A program made the translations under genes and the position numbers. A stretch of DNA of 45,844 bases, from the NCBI GenBank assembly GCA_016185275.1, contig JACPNX010000028.1:1-45844 (forward strand), written 5' to 3'. Of the stretch, positions 40,342-45,844 are shown piece after piece (the stretch's first letter is position 1; every line of letters begins with the position of its first letter). The notes below the pieces were generated by a model. That model had not been told where the DNA came from. It saw nothing but the letters and a program-made list of their open reading frames with translations, and did not search any database. The DNA comes from Actinomycetota bacterium (GTDB taxonomy: Bacteria; Actinomycetota; Acidimicrobiia; Acidimicrobiales; Iamiaceae).

Positions 40342-42110
40342 GGCGCCGGGCTGGTCGGCCGGGCCCGGCTGGCCTCGACGGGGCTCGGCCGGCGGGCGAT
40401 CTCGCGGGCGGCCACGTAGCCAAACGCGATGGCCGGCCCGATCGTGGCGCCGGCGCCCGCGTAGTCGTGCCCCATCACCGACGCCGACGTGTTGCCGGTG
40501 GCGTAGAGGCCGGGGATGGGAGTGCCGTCCTCGCGCAGCACGCGGGAGCGCTCGTCGCACACCAGGCCGCCCTTGGTGCCGAGGTCGCCGGGCACGAGGC
40601 GGAACGAGTAGAACGGCGGCTCGCCGACCGGCGCCAGGCACGGGTTGGGCCGGTTGGCCGGGTCGCCGTAGTAGCGGTCGTAGGCGCTGTCGCCCTTGCC
40701 GAAGTCGGGGTCGCGGCCTGCGGCCGCCATCTCGTTGTTGCGGCGCACGGTCTCGGCCAATGCGTCGGCCGGCACGCCGATGGCGCCGGCCAGCTCGTCG
40801 AGCGAGTCCGCGATGGTGACGATCCCGTACTTCACCCACGACTTGGGGAACGGCCGGCGGGGCGGCACCTGCGAGAACGGGTACCGGTTGCGGTAGCGCT
40901 GGTCGATGATCAGGTACGAGGGCACGTGGCTCACGCCGTCCTGCCCGTGCCGGTCGTACATGGTGTGCACGAAGTTGACGTAGGGGCTGGCCTCGTTGAC
41001 GTAGCGGCGGCCGGCGCTGTTGACGACGATGGCGCCGGGGAGCGCGCGCTCGGCGAGGATGAAGATGCCCGGCCCGCCGGTGTCGACCGACGGCCCCCAC
41101 CAGGCGTCGTCCATGAGGTCGGTGGCGGCGCCGAGGGCCATGCCGGCCCGGATGGCGTCGCCGGTGTTGCCCTCCGCACCGGAGGTCCACGTGGCATTGA
41201 CCGGTTCGCGCTGGTACCGGCGGCGCATCTCGGCGTCGCGCTCGAAGCCCCCGGCGGCGAGGATCACGCCGCGGCGGGCCCGGATGCGGATGGGCCGGTC
41301 GTGGCGCGTGGCGGCCAGCCCGACGACCGCGCCACCGTCGTCGGTGACGAGATCGGTCATGGGGGTCTCGAGCCACAGCGGCACGCCGGCGTCGCGCAGG
41401 GCCAGCCGGAACCGGGCCGTGCCCGCCGCGCCGAGCGAGGCGGTGCGGCGCCGGGCCAGCTTGGTGAGGAACGTGCGCACGCCGATCCGCAGCGCCGTGC
41501 GCCGGCCCGCCCACGTGGTCATCACCTGGGTGAGCTTGCGGTACTCGGCCTGGGTCACGTACATGCCGGCCGGCGCCTTCATCAGCGGGTTGCGGGTGAG
41601 GAGGGCTTCGTCGTCGCCCAGCTTGCGCAGGTCGATGGGCACCGGCTCGATGGTGCGCCCCTCCGGCTCGCCGCCGGGCGCCTCGGGGTGGTAGTCGGCG
41701 TAGCCCGGCACGCGCTGGAAGCGGACGTGGCGGGTGTGGCGCTCGAGGAACTCGAGGGCCGCGGGCCCGGCCTCGAGGAAGGCGTCGATGCGGGCCGCGG
41801 GCACGTCGTGGTCGACGATGGCCTGGAGGTACGTGCGCGCCCGCTCGGTCGAGTCCCGCACGCCGGCCCGCACGTTGACCGGGTTGTTGGGGATCCACAC
41901 GCCGCCGCCCGACAGCGCGCTCGATCCGCCGAACGTGGGCATCTTCTCGATGACCAGCGCGTCGAGCCCCTCGGCTGCCGCCGCCAGTGCGGCGGTCATG
42001 CCGCCGAACCCGGAACCGACCACGACGACGTCGTACTCGTGATCCCACGCCCCGCCGGTCGCGCCGCCGGTCGCCCCGCCGGTCGCCCCGCCGGTCGCCC
42101 CGCCGGTCAC
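40338..42110 (-). CDS. kstD: 3-ketosteroid Δ1-dehydrogenase KstD-like
   Basis: A 590-residue flavoprotein. FAD motif VVVVGSGFGGMTAALAAAAEG; SALSGGGVWIPNN; VPGYADYHPEAPGGEPEGR; MDDAWWGPSV; GTKGGLVCD; C-terminal SVMGHDYAGAGATIGPAIAF. It follows M. tuberculosis KstD (Rv3537). Catalytic Tyr/Gly positions known from Rhodococcus KstD1 map to DYH near residue 120-150, NEASPYVNF, and Tyr550/Gly554 (DYAGAG). It introduces the C1-C2 double bond that triggers ring opening. The N-terminus starts with a GGAT repeat of about 17 residues from 12-base repeats at 42051-42107. GTGA coupling on both sides. Confidence 0.92.
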   Translation of the reverse strand: MTGGATGGATGGATGGATGGAWDHEYDVVVVGSGFGGMTAALAAAAEGLDALVIEKMPTFGGSSALSGGGVWIPNNPVNVRAGVRDSTERARTYLQAIVDHDVPAARIDAFLEAGPAALEFLERHTRHVRFQRVPGYADYHPEAPGGEPEGRTIEPVPIDLRKLGDDEALLTRNPLMKAPAGMYVTQAEYRKLTQVMTTWAGRRTALRIGVRTFLTKLARRRTASLGAAGTARFRLALRDAGVPLWLETPMTDLVTDDGGAVVGLAATRHDRPIRIRARRGVILAAGGFERDAEMRRRYQREPVNATWTSGAEGNTGDAIRAGMALGAATDLMDDAWWGPSVDTGGPGIFILAERALPGAIVVNSAGRRYVNEASPYVNFVHTMYDRHGQDGVSHVPSYLIIDQRYRNRYPFSQVPPRRPFPKSWVKYGIVTIADSLDELAGAIGVPADALAETVRRNNEMAAAGRDPDFGKGDSAYDRYYGDPANRPNPCLAPVGEPPFYSFRLVPGDLGTKGGLVCDERSRVLREDGTPIPGLYATGNTSASVMGHDYAGAGATIGPAIAFGYVAAREIARRPSPVEASRARPTSPAP

Positions 42111-42922
42111 CGGATCTCGCCGAGGGGGAAGGTGGCCTCGAAGGTGGCGCCGAGGTAGCCGGGCCCCTCCGCGGTGGGGACGAACCAGCCGGTCGGGCAC
42201 ATGGTGAGGACCTCCACGAAGGTGAACCCGGCGCCGGCCACCTGCAGCTCGAAGGCGCGCTTGAGGTACCGCTTGGTCTGGGCGATGGCGCCGGCACTGC
42301 CCACGCCGCCCCGAGCCACGTAGGCGGTGCCGGGCAGCCGGCTCACGAGGTCGGCGACGGGCACGGGGTAGCCGTGGGTGGCCGGGTCGCGGCCCTCCAG
42401 GCTGGTCTTCGTGCGCTGGCCGACGACCGAGGCCGCGGTCATCTGCCCGCCGGTGTCGCCGAACACGCCGTTGTTCAACATGATGCAGGTGATCCGCTCG
42501 GCCCGGGCCGCCGCGTGGAGCACCTCGGCGAGGCCCTCGCTGGCCATGTCACCGTCGCCCTGCAGGGTGAACACGGCGACCTCGGGCCGCACCCGCTTGA
42601 CCCCGGTGGCGACGGCGGGCGCCCGGCCGTGCAGGCACTGGAGCCAGTCGATGTCGGCCAGCCGCACGATGTTCGTGTAGCAGCCGTGGCCGACCACGCC
42701 GATGGAGCGGCGGGCGAGGTCGAGCTCGCTGATCACCTCGAGCAGGATGCGCCAGGCGACGGGGTGCCCGCAGCCGGGGCAGAGGTGGTGGTCCTCGCCC
42801 ACCTGGAGCGCAGCCGACGAGGCCGCCACCTTGCGGCTGGGCCGGTCGGGGGGCGCGTCGGTGGGCACCGTCGTGGTCGGGGGCGGCGTGGTCGGCGGCG
42901 TCGTGGTCGGCGTTGTGGTCAC
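42107..42922 (-). CDS. 2-oxoacid:ferredoxin oxidoreductase, beta (TPP) subunit
   Basis: A 271-residue TPP-binding subunit. It has the cluster-associated LCPGCGHPVAW (Cys48, Cys51), the TPP motif LQGDGDMASEGL followed by MLNNGVFGDTGGQMTA, and AYVARGGVGSAGAIAQTKRY. The first 35 residues are a Thr/Pro repeat not seen in the family. Such enzymes oxidatively decarboxylate a 2-oxoacid to its acyl-CoA with reduction of ferredoxin. GTG at 42922 overlaps the alpha stop and its own stop overlaps kstD (GTGA each). Closest class appears to be 2-oxoisovalerate/2-oxoglutarate type; the true substrate is open. Confidence 0.85.
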   Translation of the reverse strand: MTTTPTTTPPTTPPPTTTVPTDAPPDRPSRKVAASSAALQVGEDHHLCPGCGHPVAWRILLEVISELDLARRSIGVVGHGCYTNIVRLADIDWLQCLHGRAPAVATGVKRVRPEVAVFTLQGDGDMASEGLAEVLHAAARAERITCIMLNNGVFGDTGGQMTAASVVGQRTKTSLEGRDPATHGYPVPVADLVSRLPGTAYVARGGVGSAGAIAQTKRYLKRAFELQVAGAGFTFVEVLTMCPTGWFVPTAEGPGYLGATFEATFPLGEIR

Positions 42923-44004
42923 GGGCTCGGGACCTCCTCGATGGCGGCCAGGACGCGGTCGCGGATCGCAGCCGCGCTGAGCAGCGCGCCCTGGCGCATG
43001 CCGCTGCCGTCGATGCTCACGCCACCGATGGGGCGGACCGGGGCGCGCCCGGCCACGGCGAGGCGCACGTCGTCGATCATCTGGCCGGCGTTGACCTCGA
43101 ACACGAGCACCTGGGCGCACGGCCCGGCCGCGACCGTGGCGGCCAGCGCGGCCTCCGGGAACGGCCACAGCGTGACCGGGCGGAACGATCCGATCCGGTG
43201 CCCGTCGGCGCGCAGCTCGTCGACGACGTGGTCGACGAACGGGGCCGACGTCCCGAACGACACGATGAGGTGCTCGGCGTCGTCGGTGCGGTGCTGGGCG
43301 CTGCGGGCTTCGGTGGCGGCGATGCCGTCGAACTTGTCGGCGAGGCGGCGCCAGTGGGCGTCGGGGCCGGGCCCCGGGGCGTCGGTGCGGCCCATGGCCC
43401 ACGTCCAGATCTGGCGGGACCGGCCGGTGCCGCCGCGGGTGCCGTCGAGGGCCCAGTCCTTGTCGGGCAGCGGGCCGAGGTCGCGTTGCTCGACCTCGAC
43501 GCCCATGTGGGTGTGGGCGACGAGGTAGTCGCCGTAGAGGACGGTCGGGGCGCGGTACCGATCCGCCAGGTGGAACAGGAGCTGGGTGTGCTCGACGGCC
43601 TCGCCGACGTCGGCCGGGGCGAGCGTGATGGTGCGGTAGTCGCCCCAGCCGCCGCCCCGGGTGGCCTGGAAGTAGTCCTGCTGACCGCGGGCCATGTTGA
43701 ACACCACGAAGGGCACCTCGTTCAGCGCGGCTTCGGCCACCGCCTCCTGCATGAGGGCGATGCCCTGTCCGCACGAACCAGTGGCGGCCCGGGCGCCGGC
43801 GGCCGCCGCGCCGAGCACCATGTTGACGCCCTCGATCTCGCTCTCGGCGTTCATGCACACGCCACCGACCTCGGGCAGGCGCCGGGCCATGTGCTCCAGC
43901 AGGTCGGTGAACGGCAGCATCGGGTAGCCGGCGAAGAACCGGCAGCCCGCGGCCACGGCGGCCTCGGCGACGGCCGCGCTGCCCTGCATGAGGCTGGCCG
44001 GCAT
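42919..44004 (-). CDS. 2-oxoacid:ferredoxin oxidoreductase, alpha subunit
   Basis: A 361-residue alpha subunit. It has QGSAAVAEAAVAAGCRFFAG, CMNAESEIEGVNMVLGAAAA, ATGSCGQGIALMQEA, ARGQQDYFQATRGGGWGDYR, and the C-terminal domain LIVSFGTSAPFVDHVVDEL with VFEVNAGQMIDDVRLAV. These resemble VorB/KorA proteins. Order gamma-ferredoxin-alpha-beta matches four-subunit archaeal and bacterial enzymes. The ATG at 44004 overlaps the ferredoxin stop (TGATG). It is oxygen-sensitive chemistry in most relatives, which is notable beside oxygenase genes. Confidence 0.86.
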   Translation of the reverse strand: MPASLMQGSAAVAEAAVAAGCRFFAGYPMLPFTDLLEHMARRLPEVGGVCMNAESEIEGVNMVLGAAAAGARAATGSCGQGIALMQEAVAEAALNEVPFVVFNMARGQQDYFQATRGGGWGDYRTITLAPADVGEAVEHTQLLFHLADRYRAPTVLYGDYLVAHTHMGVEVEQRDLGPLPDKDWALDGTRGGTGRSRQIWTWAMGRTDAPGPGPDAHWRRLADKFDGIAATEARSAQHRTDDAEHLIVSFGTSAPFVDHVVDELRADGHRIGSFRPVTLWPFPEAALAATVAAGPCAQVLVFEVNAGQMIDDVRLAVAGRAPVRPIGGVSIDGSGMRQGALLSAAAIRDRVLAAIEEVPSP

Positions 44005-44300
44005 CAGGCTGGGTCTTCCGGCTGGTCGGCGGCGGGGCCGCGGCCCGCCGAGCCGATGATCGGCTCGTCGAAGCGGTAGACGTCGAACACGAAGTCGGGG
44101 CACACGGCATGGCAGGCCTGGCACGCGGTGCACCCGTCGAGCAGGAGGGGAAAGCGGTAGCCGCGGCTGTTGCGCTCTGCGGACATGACGAGCACCGACG
44201 GCGGGCAGGCCGGGATGCACAGCTCGCACCCCTTGCAGCGGTCGCGGTCGATCACGACGGTGCCGCGAGTGACGGTGCTGCGCGTGACGGTGCTGCTCAC
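44004..44300 (-). CDS. 2x[4Fe-4S] ferredoxin (delta) subunit of the oxidoreductase
   Basis: A protein of about 98 residues with two four-Cys cluster motifs, CKGCELCIPACP and CTACQACHAVCP. The start is taken as GTG 44300; the first 15 residues are a Ser/Thr/Val/Arg repeat (VTRSTVTRGTV), and upstream starts overlapping the gamma stop are possible. The C-terminus extends about 25 residues past the second motif. It passes electrons from the TPP site to the external acceptor ferredoxin. Confidence 0.85.
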   Translation of the reverse strand: MSSTVTRSTVTRGTVVIDRDRCKGCELCIPACPPSVLVMSAERNSRGYRFPLLLDGCTACQACHAVCPDFVFDVYRFDEPIIGSAGRGPAADQPEDPA

Positions 44301-44310
44301 GCGGTGCTGC

Positions 44311-45006
44311 TCACGCGGTGACCGCCGTCCACACGGGGTGCGAGCCGGGCGCGACGGCGGCCGCGCCGGCGACGATGGCGCGCTCGTTGGCTTCGACGTG
44401 CTGGGCGCGATAGGGTGGGACGAGGTCGCGCATGGCGGCCACGAGCGATGCGGTGCCGACCATGCCCGTGGCCGACGCGTAGGCGCCGAGCAGCACGAAG
44501 CCCGCGGCCATGGGCGCGCCGAGCTCGCCGGCGATCGACTCGGCGGCCACGAGCACCCTGGCGCAGCCGGACGTGGCACCGTCGTCGCCTACGAGGTCGT
44601 TGCCTACGAGGTCGTTGCCTACGAGGTCGTTGCCTACGAGGTCGTTGCCTACGAGGTCGTTGCCTACGAGGTCGTTGCCTACGCCGTCGAGCGCCAGGAG
44701 TTCGCCGGCCACGAGGTCGGCGTTGGCGACCACGACACCTCCCGGTCGGAGCTTCGCCGCGACCGGCGCCCAGTGGGCGGGGTGCATCACGAACGCGGAC
44801 CACGTCGACGGCAGGATCGGCAACGACCGCAGCCCCGCGTCGGCCACCACGACCGACGCCTCGGTCTGGCCGCCGCGCATCTCGCCGCCGTAGTGCGACG
44901 ACAGCAGCGCCTCGCGGCCCTCGGCCACGGCGGCCATGGCGAGCGCCTTGGCGCACAGCTGCACGCCCTGGCCGCCGATGCCGGTGAGGATCACCTCGGC
45001 CTGCAC
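44311..45006 (-). CDS. 2-oxoacid:ferredoxin oxidoreductase, gamma subunit
   Basis: A 231-residue gamma subunit. EVILTGIGGQGVQLCAKALA is the family signature; SHYGGEMRGGQTEASVVVAD follows, and AAGFVLLGAYASATGMV near the C-terminus. Six copies of VGNDL are inserted at about residues 107-140, encoded by a perfect 15-base repeat; other family members have a short loop there. Start GTG 45006. It is the first gene of the operon, and the 132 bases upstream (45007-45138) presumably hold the promoter, though no clear -10/-35 was found. Confidence 0.86.
   Translation of the reverse strand: MQAEVILTGIGGQGVQLCAKALAMAAVAEGREALLSSHYGGEMRGGQTEASVVVADAGLRSLPILPSTWSAFVMHPAHWAPVAAKLRPGGVVVANADLVAGELLALDGVGNDLVGNDLVGNDLVGNDLVGNDLVGNDLVGDDGATSGCARVLVAAESIAGELGAPMAAGFVLLGAYASATGMVGTASLVAAMRDLVPPYRAQHVEANERAIVAGAAAVAPGSHPVWTAVTA
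44591..44680. repeat. Six perfect 15-bp repeats inside the gamma-subunit gene
   Basis: ACGAGGTCGTTGCCT is repeated head-to-tail six times at 44591-44680, with diverged partial units on both sides. The length is a multiple of three, so the protein gains VGNDL per unit. Perfect identity between units suggests recent expansion. Confidence 0.95.
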
Positions 45007-45138
45007 GGCGCCTCCCGAGCCCCGTCCCGGGCCGATCCCGGGCGCGGCCCCAGCGTGTCGCCCGGCGACGGCCCGCGCACCGCGGACGTTCCGTACGGTG
45101 AGATGGGGCCAGGCCCGCTCGGCGGAGTCGGCGGCCCC

Positions 45139-45844
45139 TCAGGCGGCTTCCGCCGGCGGGCCGCGGCGATGCTGGTCGAGCTGCTCGGGCCCCGGCTCGC
45201 CCTGGTGGTCCCGGTCCCGGTCCCGGTAGGCGTGGCGGTTGTGGGGGCCGCACAGGAGGCGCCCGTTGTCGAGGCTGGTGCGACCGCCTCGGGCCCACGG
45301 GGTGACGTGGTCGATGTCGCACTGCTCGGCGGGGACCCGGCAGCCCGGGTGGGTGCACCAGCGGTCGCGGATCTCGATGCAGCGGCGGAGCGCGCCCCGG
45401 AAGAATCGCGCTTTGCGGCCGAGGTGCATGGTGCGGTTGGCGGGTTCGAACACGACCCGCTCCACCTCGGCTTCGAAGAGGGCGTCGGCGAGGAGCTCGG
45501 GGGCGACGATCACTCCCCGGGCGGTCTCGCAGACCCGTTGGGTGAACGTCTCGTGGTCGACGAGCACGGTGATGAGCGGGCGTGGTGGCGTGCCGCTGGT
45601 GCCCGCGGCGCGGCTGGCGGCGGCGCGCCGGGCCATCTCGACGAGGGCGTCGGCTCCGCGTTGGGCCTCGGTGCGGGTGAGGTGCTCGGGTCTCGCCTCG
45701 GGACCGTGGTCGGCTCGGGCCTGGCGCCAGTCGTGCTCCCAGAGCTCGTGGCGGATGCGGTCGTGCTCGGTGGCGAACACCTCGCCGCCGATGCCCTCCA
45801 GCAGCGCCCGGAGCGCGTAGGTGCCGTCCAAGGTGATGTCGACG
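45139..45844 (-). CDS. DUF222 / HNH endonuclease-domain protein, cut by the window end
   Basis: The C-terminal 230 or so residues of a second HNH protein; its N-terminal part lies beyond 45844. The frame is open to the edge (VDITLDGTYALRALLEGIGG). The HNH region has WCTHPGCRVPAEQCDIDHVT, then GRTSLDNGRLLCGPHNRHAY. It resembles the common actinobacterial DUF222 group but is not close to the copy at 16918-18345. It lies upstream of the large steroid operon in the same direction, 132 bases from it. Confidence 0.85.
   Translation of the reverse strand, partial: VDITLDGTYALRALLEGIGGEVFATEHDRIRHELWEHDWRQARADHGPEARPEHLTRTEAQRGADALVEMARRAAASRAAGTSGTPPRPLITVLVDHETFTQRVCETARGVIVAPELLADALFEAEVERVVFEPANRTMHLGRKARFFRGALRRCIEIRDRWCTHPGCRVPAEQCDIDHVTPWARGGRTSLDNGRLLCGPHNRHAYRDRDRDHQGEPGPEQLDQHRRGPPAEAA

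Noticed and set aside
40338..42110. kstD as a general fumarate reductase flavoprotein
   Set aside because: The SGGGVWIPNN, PGYADYHPEAPGG and DYAGAGATIG motifs and operon context point to the ketosteroid Δ1-dehydrogenase group.
44591..44680. Possible CRISPR array
   Set aside because: Units are contiguous with no spacers, keep the reading frame of a recognised enzyme subunit, and no cas genes are nearby.

Overview
This is a 45.8 kb piece of a very high-GC actinobacterial chromosome. GTG starts are common, stop/start overlaps (TGATG, GTGA) are frequent, and two DUF222-type HNH endonuclease genes are present. Gene content resembles the cholesterol/steroid regulons of Mycobacterium and Rhodococcus, but the order is different and F420-type and multi-subunit ferredoxin enzymes are mixed in. 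That suggests a non-mycobacterial lineage such as Acidimicrobiia; this placement is inference. Orthologue names rest on remembered similarity to M. tuberculosis and R. jostii proteins, since no search could be run.

Layout. 1-1.8 kb: a small VapBC-like module and unknown short ORFs. 1.8-8.2 kb: two divergent steroid operons. Leftward runs cyp142 then an ACMSD-like amidohydrolase, ending at a hairpin. Rightward runs kst4D-fadE30-ipdF. 8.3-9.7 kb: a secreted lipoprotein and a PKD-like secreted protein. 9.8-12.4 kb: a ketosteroid-isomerase-like protein and an SDR diverge from thiolase fadA6 across a 23-bp tandem repeat. 12.5-16.9 kb: the ring-A cleavage genes hsaD-hsaC-hsaA, followed by MarR and IclR regulators. 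16.9-30.3 kb: an accessory block. It holds an HNH protein, a NERD protein, a 5'-truncated RHS gene with a possible immunity gene, a stretch of frameshifted genes (about 21.6-28.2 kb), an intact MerR-controlled thiol/metal operon, a PIN toxin module and a GNAT-nucleotidyltransferase fusion. 30.4-45.0 kb: a long leftward, mostly translationally coupled steroid operon: four-subunit 2-oxoacid:ferredoxin oxidoreductase, kstD, echA20, a second amidohydrolase, hsaE, hsaG, hsaF, a half-size hydratase paralogue, an LLM flavoprotein, an Rv3548c-like SDR, fadD3 and another SDR. 45.1 kb to the end: a second HNH gene, cut by the window edge.

How the genes fit together. CYP142 would oxidise the sterol side chain. 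Kst4D and KstD would desaturate ring A. HsaA, C and D would hydroxylate, cleave and hydrolyse the seco-steroid. HsaE, F and G would turn the released C6 fragment into pyruvate and propionyl-CoA. FadD3, FadE30, IpdF, FadA6 and EchA20 would activate and degrade the C/D-ring remnant (HIP). Partners absent from the window include hsaB, kshAB, ipdABC and a TetR-type KstR. The features not explained by the known pathway are the ferredoxin oxidoreductase coupled to kstD, the two amidohydrolases, the half-size hydratase and the MarR/IclR pair.
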